Shown here in pieces: positions 40,875-49,034 of a DNA stretch of 64,000 nucleotides. Source of the DNA: Mucilaginibacter mali (lineage in GTDB: Bacteria > Bacteroidota > Bacteroidia > Sphingobacteriales > Sphingobacteriaceae); the NCBI RefSeq assembly GCF_013283875.1, contig NZ_CP054139.1, positions 4,898,001 to 4,962,000 of the forward strand, given 5' to 3'. The notes under the pieces were generated by a model. The model saw only the letters and a list, made by a program, of their open reading frames with translations, ran no database searches and was not told where the DNA came from. A program made the position numbers and the translations under genes. The number at the start of each line of letters is the position of its first letter. Positions within the stretch are counted from its first letter, which is position 1.

Positions 40875-43781
40875 TTAATAAATAAGCGTGAGCGAACCGC
40901 TTAGCACCTGGCCAGCCCCTTTTGCTGTAATAACGTAATAATAAACGCCTGCCGGCACTTTTTTATTCTGATACGTGCCATCCCACGGAACGGCATAGCC
41001 CTGGCTTTGAAAAATTAACGCCCCCGTACGGTTATATATTTTTACATTAACACTTGCATCGCCCTCCAGGCCTGCAATTACCCATTTATCATTAACACCA
41101 TCGCCATTGGGTGTAAACGTATTGGGGATATGGATATCCTTACAATGGCTGGTGATATTAATAGTTTGCGATGCCTTGCAGCCGTTTTGATCGGTAACGG
41201 TTAAGGTTACCTGCCCCAGCGTGTTTGTCGTATAAGTTTGCCCGCCTGTTTGCCCATTCCATTGGTAGCTAACAAAACCCGGGGGCGCGGTTAGCGTAAC
41301 CTGCTCGTTGGTAAATTGGCAAAGCGTGGCATCGGGCATGTTTAACACCGGGTTAGGCAAAAATTGCACAGTAATATCTTTGGGCACCTCGCAGCCGGCC
41401 GCCGTTTTAACTGTGGCGGTATACGTGCCCGATTGTTTCACGCTGATCTTATCCGTAGTCTCGCCGGTAGACCATTTAACAGCCCCAAACGGGTAGTTGG
41501 CCTTCAGGTCTACGGTTTGCCCATCGCACAAAGTGGTATTTATAATTCGTTCCAGAATAAGCGACGGGGGCGGATCAAAACTTAACGGATAAGCAACCGA
41601 GCTTTGGCTGCACGAAGTTAAATTGCTGCTGATGCTTACCGTATAGCTTCCGGGTGTAGACAGAAGTATGCTGGATAGGTTTTTGGCTGAGGGAATGACA
41701 GAACCACCGATGAGCCAATTAATGGTATAAGTACCATCGTTTACAAATGGTGTAGATAAGGTAGCCACATCGCCAACGCAATATGCAGGCTTATCTGCTT
41801 TAATAACCGGTACGGCCAGGGTGATAAAACTTATTTGCACCTCGGCAGATGTAGCCGTATTGCCGGTGCATGAGGTTACCTCAACCTTATATTTGCCAGG
41901 TTGGGTAACATTTAATGTAGCGGCGGTTGCGCTGTTTAACAGTACCCCATCTTTATACCAGCGATATTGATAGGGCTGCCAGTTGACGATACCCGTCGCG
42001 TCGATAGGTACTGTGGCCGAAAGGATGGCCTGTTCGCCATTGCAATAGGCGGCTTTATCCGGCGTAAGCAGGGGCACTGGCATCTTAATAAAATCTATCT
42101 GCACTTCTTTTGACGGGACCCAGCTTCCGGAGCAGGCACTAACCTCTACCTTGTATTTTCCCGGCTGCGTAATATTGCTTAATGTTGATGTAGTGTTGCC
42201 GTTAAGCACGCCATCCTTATACCAGCGGTATTGATATAAGGAGTTATTATCGGTTTGAAGCGTGGCCGATGAGCCTGAGCAATATTTTAAATTATCGGGA
42301 TAATTGAATGAAAAAACCGGGCCCGATATTACAGTAACTGTTAAATGGTTGCTTTCAAAATGCAGCGGCGAACATGGATCGTATAGTACAGCGTGATAAT
42401 CGCCGGCTTGTGTTATACTTAAAGTTGGGTTGCTTTCATTGGGTATTTCCTGCCCGTTTTTATACCATTGAATAGTTGCATCGGGATAAACAGTGGTTTG
42501 TACAAATGCTTTTGCAGCTGCGCTGCCACATACCTGTATTTCGTTGACATCAGAGGTCTTGCCTTCAAATTGTATGGCTGTTATTTTTTTGGCAGGATCA
42601 ATATAAGGTGCATAATCGGGCCTTAATAAATAAAGTCCATCAATAGCAGCTACCCACACTCCATCTTCACAAACCGGGTTGGTGTACGATGTGGCATTTA
42701 CTTCAACATCGTTTATTTTTTTGCTGCCTAACCCATCATAATGAAAAAAGATGTAATTGGGCATGGTAGAAGCCCCGGGTTGCCAATAGCCCGAATTGCT
42801 GAAGTAAAGCCCCTGGTTGGTACCAACTAATAAGTTCTCTTTTATCAGGTTGGCAAAAGCTGAGTTGCCGAAAGACTTTAATCCGTATATAGATGCTATT
42901 TTATTAACATTTATCCCCTGGAGGTATTTTTTTTGAGGCGACCCTGAGCCCCTGGAATAAGCCCGGATATTTTGAAACAAACCGCTTTCGGTACCCCAGT
43001 AAAAATTCATATATCCATCCGGGTAATAAGCCTGTATAATATCTTTTATAACACCATCTGTATAATACGCGGTATTAAGGCTATTACCATAGCTGCTGTT
43101 ATTACCATACCATAAATAACCAACCAGAATACTATTAACAAGGCCTACAGCGGGATAAAGTATCAATGGATCCGGGTCGGTACCAGCTTCCAGATCGCTA
43201 AACATTTCTGTGCGGTAGGTAGCTTCAAAAACCCGGGCGGGGACGTGCGATGAACCGGGCAGCATTACCTTGTTGGTATAATCATAATGGCACATGCCGG
43301 TGTTTGTGCCTATCAATAGCGATGGTGCATTTGGCCTGCTGCCTGAACCGGGCGGCAAGTCGCGGCTAAAATAGCTGCCGGTATAATCTACCCCTATCGA
43401 ATTTACAACGCCCACAATTCCGTCGGCGGCGCTGATATTCCTTATGGCCCCGTTATCATATTCAAGAATATTAGCCGAATTAAGGGCGATATATACCAAT
43501 TTATCACTTACACCGGTAATATCCACAAATTGCTGGCCGCTATAAGCGCTAAATTGTGCGGTATAGTCATCAACGGTTTTTGTAGTGCTGTTAATCCGGT
43601 AAACCTGGTTACCTTGTACCAGTACCCATAAATAGGGGTCTTTAAAATCGCGCTTAACCTTTAGTACATTTTTGCCGGCTAAAAAAGTGCCGTTTAAATG
43701 AAAGTCTACATCCTGTTGCCCATAAGCCGCATATACAAATAAAAGGCAAGCGAGTAACAGCAGGTTGCGTAACAAAGACAT
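40875..43781 (-). CDS. Large T9SS-sorted surface protein with PKD/Ig-like repeats
   Basis: A 968-aa secreted protein. Order of parts: signal peptide (1-21), a region of beta-propeller-like repeats to about 400, at least five PKD/Ig-like repeats with the recurrent YKDGVL and QPGKYKVEV units (e.g. QYRWYKDGVLNGNTTSTLSN), and a C-terminal gliding-motility-associated domain (IPNTFTPNGDGVNDKWVI, KIYNRTGALIFQS, GVYYYVITAKG). This last domain is the type B sorting signal of type IX secretion, so the protein should be exported and attached to the outer surface. A binding or adhesive role is likely. Confidence 0.9.
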   Translation of the reverse strand: MSLLRNLLLLACLLFVYAAYGQQDVDFHLNGTFLAGKNVLKVKRDFKDPYLWVLVQGNQVYRINSTTKTVDDYTAQFSAYSGQQFVDITGVSDKLVYIALNSANILEYDNGAIRNISAADGIVGVVNSIGVDYTGSYFSRDLPPGSGSRPNAPSLLIGTNTGMCHYDYTNKVMLPGSSHVPARVFEATYRTEMFSDLEAGTDPDPLILYPAVGLVNSILVGYLWYGNNSSYGNSLNTAYYTDGVIKDIIQAYYPDGYMNFYWGTESGLFQNIRAYSRGSGSPQKKYLQGINVNKIASIYGLKSFGNSAFANLIKENLLVGTNQGLYFSNSGYWQPGASTMPNYIFFHYDGLGSKKINDVEVNATSYTNPVCEDGVWVAAIDGLYLLRPDYAPYIDPAKKITAIQFEGKTSDVNEIQVCGSAAAKAFVQTTVYPDATIQWYKNGQEIPNESNPTLSITQAGDYHAVLYDPCSPLHFESNHLTVTVISGPVFSFNYPDNLKYCSGSSATLQTDNNSLYQYRWYKDGVLNGNTTSTLSNITQPGKYKVEVSACSGSWVPSKEVQIDFIKMPVPLLTPDKAAYCNGEQAILSATVPIDATGIVNWQPYQYRWYKDGVLLNSATAATLNVTQPGKYKVEVTSCTGNTATSAEVQISFITLAVPVIKADKPAYCVGDVATLSTPFVNDGTYTINWLIGGSVIPSAKNLSSILLSTPGSYTVSISSNLTSCSQSSVAYPLSFDPPPSLILERIINTTLCDGQTVDLKANYPFGAVKWSTGETTDKISVKQSGTYTATVKTAAGCEVPKDITVQFLPNPVLNMPDATLCQFTNEQVTLTAPPGFVSYQWNGQTGGQTYTTNTLGQVTLTVTDQNGCKASQTINITSHCKDIHIPNTFTPNGDGVNDKWVIAGLEGDASVNVKIYNRTGALIFQSQGYAVPWDGTYQNKKVPAGVYYYVITAKGAGQVLSGSLTLIY

Positions 43782-43844
43782 GTATAAGGTTTTTCGGGTC
43801 TTAAAATAGCAATAATTGCTTATTTAAATTAAGGTAAAGCTACA

Positions 43845-44345
43845 CTATAACTTTTTCTCGAAGCAAACAAAGCGCAGGCCGGGCCTAAATTCCAAACCGA
43901 TCTCGCCTGCAAAAACATAACCCAGTTTTGGGAATAACGCCTGAGCGCTTTTGTTTTGAAGATTGGTATCGATACGTAAAAATTTAATTCCTCGGCGATT
44001 AGCTTCGGCCTCAGCTTCTTCAAGCAAGGCTTTAGCAATGCCCCTGCCCTGGTAGCACGGACTAACCACCAATCGATGCACCACAATGGCCGTTTGGCTA
44101 ATATCTAACCCAGCCTGCGCATATTCGGGATATTGTTCTGTAGTGATAGCTGCCACGCCGCCAATGTCGCCGTCCATATCGGCCACCCATAATTGCCTAA
44201 GGCCGATATCTTCGGTAAAAACCTGTGGATTGGGATAAGTATGATCCCACTGGAAATTGCCTGCCGCCTGCATCAGCGGTACAACTTCGCTTACGGCTTG
44301 CATAATTTGAGGGATGTCGTTGAGGGTGGCGCGACGTATTTGCAT
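43845..44345 (-). CDS. GNAT family N-acetyltransferase
   Basis: A 166-aa GNAT protein. The acetyl-CoA loop is in VVHRLVVSPCYQGRGIAKALLEEAE (the Q/R-x-x-G-x-A type), preceded by VADMDGDIGGVAAITTEQYPEY and followed by FLRIDTNLQNKSAQALFPKLGYVF. The acceptor is unknown. It lies 63 bases upstream of the large T9SS gene on the same strand. Confidence 0.85.
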   Translation of the reverse strand: MQIRRATLNDIPQIMQAVSEVVPLMQAAGNFQWDHTYPNPQVFTEDIGLRQLWVADMDGDIGGVAAITTEQYPEYAQAGLDISQTAIVVHRLVVSPCYQGRGIAKALLEEAEAEANRRGIKFLRIDTNLQNKSAQALFPKLGYVFAGEIGLEFRPGLRFVCFEKKL

Positions 44346-44365
44346 AGTGGGTGTAAATATAGGTT

Positions 44366-44412
44366 GATTTAACCACAGAGGACGCAGAGATTTTCACAGA
44401 GGACACGGAGAG
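44366..44412. repeat. GATTTAACCACAGAGG element, copy 2
   Basis: GATTTAACCACAGAGGACGCAGAG followed by CACAGAGGACACGGAGAG, a direct/half version of the element at 2063-2150. Very similar repeats are widespread in bacterial genomes. Confidence 0.45.
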
Positions 44413-44461
44413 ATGGTGCTGTTCACTCCATGCTGTTGCGCAGGCTACCACATTTATCTAT

Positions 44462-44683
44462 GGGACTATCGTGTGGACGCATCTTTAAATCACGTGTCAT
44501 TTCGACGAACCATGGGTGGGATTGTGCGGTTGCGTGAGGAGAGATCTAATACGCGCAGCCTGCTTCACGTATAGGATTTTTTCCCTACGGTCAAGAGATA
44601 GTTCTCTTTCGCCCCACCTCGCTTTTCCCTCGCTGCTCTATCGAAATGATAAATTTTTAAGATGAGGGTACACGATAGCCCCC
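44462..44683. mobile_element. Possible composite mini-element with IS-like ends
   Basis: Left end GGGACTATCGTGTGGACGCATCTTTAAAT and right end (reverse) GGGGGCTATCGTGTACCCTCATCTTAAAAAT form imperfect terminal inverted repeats of about 30 bases. The core GGGnCTATCGTGT(GG)AC resembles the ends of the decayed IS4 element (GGGCTACTTGGACACA). Between them lies a complete GTCATTTCGA-type repeat. No protein-coding capacity. Confidence 0.45.
44496..44650. repeat. GTCATTTCGA element, copy B
   Basis: 155 bp, bounded by GTCATTTCGA and TCGAAATGAT. Contains GCGTGAGGAGAGATCTAATACGCGCAGCC, TTCACGTATAGGATTTTTTCCC and GGTCAAGAGATAGTTCTCTTTCGC. Nested in the mini-element above. Confidence 0.72.
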
Positions 44684-44699
44684 AAGGGAGGGAACTTAT

Positions 44700-44909
44700 T
44701 TACACCAGCACCTCGCAGCAATACCCGCAGGTCTTTAGCAAAGCCTCTATCTTCTCACAGCAAATCTCCTCGCCCTCCACTCGCAACACACGGTCGCAAT
44801 CCTCCAGATCGAAGTTTACCTTGCTGCCGGGGAAGAGCAGGATCAGCTTCGCGATGAGCAAATTAGCCGTTCCGGGTTGTTGTACGTCTGTTTTAAAAAC
44901 CTCTATCAT
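44700..44909 (-). CDS. Small conserved-looking protein, ferredoxin-like fold
   Basis: A 69-aa protein with an apparent beta-alpha-beta-beta-alpha-beta order like that of heavy-metal-associated or ACT-type small domains: EVFKTDVQQPGTANLLIAKLILLFP, VNFDLEDCDRVLRVEG and EICCEKIEALLKTCGYCCEVLV. Cysteines occur as C38-type single, CC, and CxxCC-like groups near the end, so metal binding is possible. No HMA CxxC signature at the usual N-terminal place. It is 42 bases downstream of the SRPBCC gene, likely in the same transcript. Confidence 0.55.
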   Translation of the reverse strand: MIEVFKTDVQQPGTANLLIAKLILLFPGSKVNFDLEDCDRVLRVEGEEICCEKIEALLKTCGYCCEVLV

Positions 44910-44951
44910 AACAGGCTATTGTAGGCGCTGCCCGCAGGCAGCGCAGATACA

Positions 44952-45491
44952 TTATTTTTCTAATACAGCTTTTAAATTACCCAGGCTGGCAGCCAGGTCT
45001 TTGGTCAGTACCTTTGGCAGGTTCATGGCAATATGCATCAGCTTCATCATAAAGTTGCGCTTGCCATAAAAAGACCAGGTAACTTTGGTTTGATTGTTAC
45101 CCATATCCTCGGTGATGATAGATGACCCGGCCTCGCTTTGGAAAGGCTCGATAAACTTCAGGCTGTAATCAACCCGCTTATCGGGCGTAAGGGCAATGAT
45201 CACCTGTTCGCCTTTGCCTACCTGTTTTACATCGCTGCTCCAGGCATAAAAGAAACCCACCGTACCATCCGTACCGCGAAACTCCTTACGCACGTTGGGG
45301 TCAAGCATTACCCATTTGTTATAATTGCCCTGGTTATCCAGGTATTTCACGTAGTCGAATACTTCGGCTACCGGTTTGTTGATGGTTACATCGGCCTGTA
45401 CCGAATAATCATCGGAAGCGATGGCCGCCCTGATGAGCAATTGCAGGATCAGCACACCGATAATGATCAGAATGATGGAAAGTATACCCAT
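44952..45491 (-). CDS. SRPBCC family protein, membrane-anchored
   Basis: A 179-aa protein with one N-terminal hydrophobic helix (LSIILIIIGVLILQLLI) followed by a START/Bet v 1-like helix-grip domain: YSVQADVTINKPVAEVFDYVKYLDN, RVDYSLKFIEPFQSEA, TKVTWSFYGKRNFMMKLMHIA. This polyketide-cyclase-like fold binds hydrophobic ligands. It is the last or next-to-last gene of a minus-strand group with two DoxX proteins, a VOC protein and a GyrI-like protein. Confidence 0.82.
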   Translation of the reverse strand: MGILSIILIIIGVLILQLLIRAAIASDDYSVQADVTINKPVAEVFDYVKYLDNQGNYNKWVMLDPNVRKEFRGTDGTVGFFYAWSSDVKQVGKGEQVIIALTPDKRVDYSLKFIEPFQSEAGSSIITEDMGNNQTKVTWSFYGKRNFMMKLMHIAMNLPKVLTKDLAASLGNLKAVLEK

Positions 45492-45512
45492 GGTTTTAAA
45501 TTTTTATGATGA

Positions 45513-45893
45513 TTAAACGGTTTGTTTAGCAGCCAGGCGTTTGCGGTGGTAGATGTACGACACAGCCAGTAGCGCCATGAAGATCAGCATCGGGGCCTCC
45601 TGTACAATGGTAGCGCCAATTGCCATGCCAGAGTAGGTAGCGCCAATCAGATCGAACGCGAAGCCGGCGTAAGCCCATTCCTTTAGTTTAGGCATGCCCG
45701 GGATAAGGATAGCGATGGTGCCCAAAATTTTGGCAATGCCTATAAAGGTTACAAAATAAACGGGATAGCCCAATTGGTCGTGCACCATTTTAACCGCGTC
45801 GGGTGTGGCCAGGGCATCCATAACCGCGCCGGCACCCATTACAAAGCATATCAGTATAGTCGATATCCAGTAGATGATATTTATTTTTTTCAT
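45513..45893 (-). CDS. DoxX family membrane protein 1
   Basis: A 126-aa four-helix membrane protein of the DoxX family (IIYWISTILICFVMGAGAVMD, YPVYFVTFIGIAKILGTIAIL, LKEWAYAGFAFDLIGATYSGMA). DoxX-like proteins act in quinone-linked electron transfer or membrane redox protection in several species. About 45% of the positions look similar to the next gene, so the two are probably a tandem duplication. Confidence 0.82.
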   Translation of the reverse strand: MKKINIIYWISTILICFVMGAGAVMDALATPDAVKMVHDQLGYPVYFVTFIGIAKILGTIAILIPGMPKLKEWAYAGFAFDLIGATYSGMAIGATIVQEAPMLIFMALLAVSYIYHRKRLAAKQTV

Positions 45894-45920
45894 GGTCGTT
45901 TTAATGTTTTTGTGTGATGT

Positions 45921-46304
45921 TTAAGCAGCGTTCTTCAAGGCTTCGTATTTAAGCCAGAACGAGCGGGTTACTAATAAATAAGCCAGGAAAATTAAAGGCA
46001 TAATGGTTTCTACCACGGTATCGTGCGCGCAAATGTGCGATACCGCCGCGCCGATAAAAGTAAAGGCCAGGCCGGCAAACACCCATTCCTTAATTCCCTG
46101 GTACCAGGGTTGCAGCAGGGCGAAAACGCCCAACAATTTCAGTACGCCAAATAAGGGCATCAGGTAAATGGGATAACCTAAGTGGTTCAGCACATCAACC
46201 CCGGCCTGCTGTTTGGTAACGCCGCCAATACCATCAAATGTGGTGAATGCGCACAACAGGATAAGCAGTATCCAGTAAGTGGTTTTAATAGTTTTTGGTT
46301 TCAT
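45921..46304 (-). CDS. DoxX family membrane protein 2
   Basis: A 127-aa paralogue of the previous gene with the same four helices and shared blocks (HLGYPIYLMPLFGVLKLLGVFALL, IKEWVFAGLAFTFIGAAVSH). A His-rich loop (HICAHDT) in the third helix pair is specific to this copy. The two genes are 27 bases apart. The leader holds a GTCATTTCGA element. Confidence 0.82.
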   Translation of the reverse strand: MKPKTIKTTYWILLILLCAFTTFDGIGGVTKQQAGVDVLNHLGYPIYLMPLFGVLKLLGVFALLQPWYQGIKEWVFAGLAFTFIGAAVSHICAHDTVVETIMPLIFLAYLLVTRSFWLKYEALKNAA

Positions 46305-46342
46305 TGTTTTGAGTGATTAGTGTTTTTGATATATTCTTTTTT

Positions 46343-46495
46343 GTCATTTCGAACGAACAGCGTTGATTGTGTATAGGGGTGAGGAGAAATCTTATACGGC
46401 TTTACTGGCTGCACGTATAAGATTTTTTCCCTACGGTCAAGAGATAGTTCTCTTTCGCGCTCACGCTCTGGCCCCCTTGGCTCTATCGAAATGAT
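46343..46495. repeat. GTCATTTCGA element, copy C
   Basis: 153 bp, best-preserved copy: ends GTCATTTCGA and TCGAAATGAT, internal inverted pair AATCTTATACG / CGTATAAGATT around GGCTTTACTGGCTGCA, and GGTCAAGAGATAGTTCTCTTTCGC. It separates the DoxX pair from the VOC gene. Confidence 0.75.
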
Positions 46496-46509
46496 AAGCA
46501 TTTATGCTT

Positions 46510-46923
46510 TTACTGCTTATTATAATTCAGCATCCAGTTAATCCCATACTTATCCAGCACCGCGCCAAAAATGGCACCCCAGAATTGCTCCTTTAACGTA
46601 TCCATCACAGTGCCACCTTCGGATAGTTTATTGAAGAACATGTTGATCTCTTCCTCGCTATTGCAGGTGATGGCCAGTTGGATGACGTTGCCCGGGGTAT
46701 GCCCGTTTGGTCCCGACATATCCGAACCCATCATTACAATACCATCGGCATTAGTAAGCATGGCGTGGTACAGCGCGCCCTCGGGTGCCGATTGCCAGTA
46801 TTGCTCCATCGGCGATCCTTTTACGGTCAGCAGTTCCAGTTCGCCGCCAAAAATGTTTTGATAAAAATGCATGGCTTCGCGGGTTTTACCATTAAAGCCG
46901 ATGTAGGGATTAATTTTGCTCAT
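46510..46923 (-). CDS. VOC / PhnB-like protein
   Basis: A 137-aa protein of the vicinal-oxygen-chelate fold, PhnB (3-demethylubiquinone methyltransferase-like) subgroup: KINPYIGFNGKTREAMHFYQNIFGGELELLT, ADGIVMMGSDMSGPNGHTPGNV and a C-terminal FWGAIFGAVLDKYGINWMLNY. Members include glyoxalase-like enzymes and resistance proteins; the function of this subgroup is unknown. It is encoded next to the GyrI-like gene. Confidence 0.85.
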   Translation of the reverse strand: MSKINPYIGFNGKTREAMHFYQNIFGGELELLTVKGSPMEQYWQSAPEGALYHAMLTNADGIVMMGSDMSGPNGHTPGNVIQLAITCNSEEEINMFFNKLSEGGTVMDTLKEQFWGAIFGAVLDKYGINWMLNYNKQ

Positions 46924-46961
46924 GATCGTGGTTTTATAAATAGTTTGTTTAAGATAGTGTT

Positions 46962-47405
46962 TTATAAAGTTAGTTCCTTAGTGGCTACGGTTACCAAATC
47001 GTTACGCATTAAAACCATGCATAGCAATTCGGTATTGCTTTTATACCATTCGATGCAATGCGCCGATCCGTCCATCCGCTTATCGGCTATCAGGCGGTTG
47101 AAGATACTCATGATCATCATTTCGTTCCGCTGCCAGTCCATCAGGGTTTCGCCAAGATAAATGCCGGCGGGGATAGTAAAGGTTGGATAGCCCAGCGATG
47201 TGCCCTCGCCATCCTGTTTTTCCGACGCTGCAGCGCGGTACCTGATCATGCCGTTCTGCGGTTTGGAGATCCCGAAAACATGCCGTCCAATCATATCCGG
47301 AATGACGCTGTTCAGCCGGTCGAACGCGTCTTTTATCCCCTTGGGGAATGATGCCGCCTCCACACATATCACCTTAACATCCTGCTTAACCTGGTATAAT
47401 TCCAT
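46962..47405 (-). CDS. GyrI-like / effector-binding domain protein
   Basis: A 147-aa single-domain protein of the GyrI-like (SOUL/AraC effector-binding) fold: VKVICVEAASFPKGIKDAFDRLNSVIP, FGISKPQNGMIRYRAAAS, FTIPAGIYLGETLMDW and CIEWYKS. It carries no DNA-binding part. Such proteins bind small hydrophobic or cationic molecules. It is divergent from the AraC-type gene, and the pair may respond to one compound (inference). Confidence 0.75.
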   Translation of the reverse strand: MELYQVKQDVKVICVEAASFPKGIKDAFDRLNSVIPDMIGRHVFGISKPQNGMIRYRAAASEKQDGEGTSLGYPTFTIPAGIYLGETLMDWQRNEMMIMSIFNRLIADKRMDGSAHCIEWYKSNTELLCMVLMRNDLVTVATKELTL

Positions 47406-47427
47406 CTGTATAAATAATTGAACAATA

Positions 47428-47435
47428 CAAACTTA
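47428..47435 (-). promoter_or_regulatory. Putative -7 box (TAAGTTTG) for the GyrI-like gene group
   Basis: Minus-strand TAAGTTTG, 23 bases before the start codon. A CACCCTGGTAAAAAAGGGTG hairpin lies at 47441-47461, possibly an operator in the divergent region shared with the AraC-type gene. Confidence 0.35.
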
Positions 47436-47519
47436 GTGCAAACACCCTGGTAAAAAAGGGTGTAAATACGGCAATGTCGGGAGGTGAATGCGACAATTTA
47501 TTTTCCTAATTTAGCATTT

Positions 47520-48500
47520 ATGAAACATGTATCTATCCTTGTTCCGATGGGCCATACCAGTATGCCCAATATTGATGGCAGCCATCAGATATTAGCGCAG
47601 GTGAATAGTTTTTTAGCCGATATGGGCAAACCACCCCTGTTCGATCTGCATTTGGTAGGGCTCACCAGCCCGGTTGTGCAGCGCAACGGCCTGTTCACTA
47701 TCGAACCCGACACGTTGATAGAGGACGTGAAGAAAACCGACCTGATCATTATCCCGGCCATGCATGGCGATATAGCAGAAGCATTGGAAAACAATAAGGC
47801 GTTTAGCCCCTGGATAGTGGAACAATATAACAACGGCGCCGAAATTGCCAGCCTGTGCATCGGCGCGTTTTTCCTGGCATCAACGGGTTTACTGACCGGT
47901 AAGCAGGCAGCCACGCATTGGTCGCTGGCCGGGCTGTTCCGCCAGATGTACCCCGAAGTGAATTTGGTGGATGATAAGATCATGACCGAAGACGATGGCA
48001 TTTATACCAGCGGCGGCGCCTATTCGTACCTTAACCTCATCGTCTACCTGGTTGAAAAATTCGCGGGGCGCGATATCGCCATCCTCATCTCCAAATCGTT
48101 CATGATCGATATCGACCGCATCAGCCAGTCGCCATTCATCATCTTCCAGGGGCAAAAAGCGCACGAGGACGAACCGGTAAAAAAAGCGCAGGAGTTTATC
48201 GAGAATAACTTTGCCGAAAAGATAACCGTAGACCAGCTGGCCGATATGCTGGCCCTTGGCCGCCGTAGCTTAGAGCGCCGCTTTAAGCACGCCACCAGCA
48301 ATACCGTTACCGAATATATCCAGCGGGTAAAGATAGAGGCGGCCAAAAAAAGCTTTGAAAGCAGCCGTAAGAATATTAACGAGGTAATGTATGATGTGGG
48401 TTATACCGATACCAAGGCGTTCCGCACCATATTTAAAAAGGTAACCGGCCTCTCGCCGGTGGAATACCGTAATAAGTATAATAAGGGATTGGCAGCTTAA
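47520..48500 (+). CDS. GlxA-type AraC family regulator
   Basis: A 326-aa regulator. The N-terminal DJ-1/PfpI domain (about 1-190) has ASLCIGAFFLASTGLLTGKQAATHW around the nucleophile-elbow cysteine, and the C-terminal AraC domain has two helix-turn-helix motifs (DQLADMLALGRRSLERRFKHATSN and INEVMYDVGYTDTKAFRTIFKKVTGLSPVEYR). GlxA-like proteins usually control amine or small-metabolite genes. The ATG at 47520 fits the MKHVSILVPMGH start of the domain; a longer frame upstream has no support. It likely acts on the divergent minus-strand group. Confidence 0.9.
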   Translation: MKHVSILVPMGHTSMPNIDGSHQILAQVNSFLADMGKPPLFDLHLVGLTSPVVQRNGLFTIEPDTLIEDVKKTDLIIIPAMHGDIAEALENNKAFSPWIVEQYNNGAEIASLCIGAFFLASTGLLTGKQAATHWSLAGLFRQMYPEVNLVDDKIMTEDDGIYTSGGAYSYLNLIVYLVEKFAGRDIAILISKSFMIDIDRISQSPFIIFQGQKAHEDEPVKKAQEFIENNFAEKITVDQLADMLALGRRSLERRFKHATSNTVTEYIQRVKIEAAKKSFESSRKNINEVMYDVGYTDTKAFRTIFKKVTGLSPVEYRNKYNKGLAA

Positions 48501-48551
48501 TAACTGTACAGATTTTGCCTCATTGTCATTGCGGGGAGCAACTATTAACCG

Positions 48552-48833
48552 ATGCCGCAGGAAAACACCATCAATTTAACACTTCACCATTTGGGCGAAG
48601 AATACCGGGTGCAAACCAACCGTACCCGCCACCACAGCCTGATGACCCTGATAGCCGATGAACTGGCCATCCCCGGCTTCGGTCTGTGCTGCGGCATGGG
48701 CAGTTGTGGCACCTGTTTGGTACAGATCGCGCATCAGCAATCGCAGGTAAAGCGGCCGGTTTTAGCTTGTAGTATGATGATAAATGACGATCTGGCTAAT
48801 GTAGATGTTTTTGTGCCGGATAGGGTGTATTGA
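48552..48833 (+). CDS. (2Fe-2S) ferredoxin
   Basis: A 93-aa plant-type ferredoxin. The cluster ligands are in GLCCGMGSCGTCLVQI (C-x4-C-x2-C) and a distal VLACSM. The N-terminal HHLGEEYRVQTNRTRHHSLMTLI forms the ubiquitin-like strand and helix. It resembles the small-subunit ferredoxin domains of molybdenum hydroxylases, but stands alone. It follows the AraC-type gene after 51 bases. Confidence 0.85.
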   Translation: MPQENTINLTLHHLGEEYRVQTNRTRHHSLMTLIADELAIPGFGLCCGMGSCGTCLVQIAHQQSQVKRPVLACSMMINDDLANVDVFVPDRVY

Positions 48834-48872
48834 GACTAAGCGCTGTGTGAATGGCTATTGCTCAACGGGTCT

Positions 48873-48967
48873 GCGCTGCGCGGAAAGAGAGAATGTGATT
48901 CCGAATATCCTAATCCCCCTCTTTGCGCAGCAGAGAGGGGGGCCAGCGAAGCGAAGACCGGGTGAGT
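48873..48967. repeat. Partial palindromic element (copy 3 of the ACTCACCC family)
   Basis: Shares CTGCGCTGCGCGGAAAGAG, CCCCTCTTTGCGCAGCAGAGAGGGG and the end GACCGGGTGAGT with the elements at 3781 and 38251; the left end is missing. It lies in the gap before the exonuclease gene. Confidence 0.5.
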
Positions 48968-49034
48968 CCCCTCGCCACGCAGCCACAACCCCTGCATCCC
49001 AACAAAACCCACCTCTGCACGTTATACCATCACC

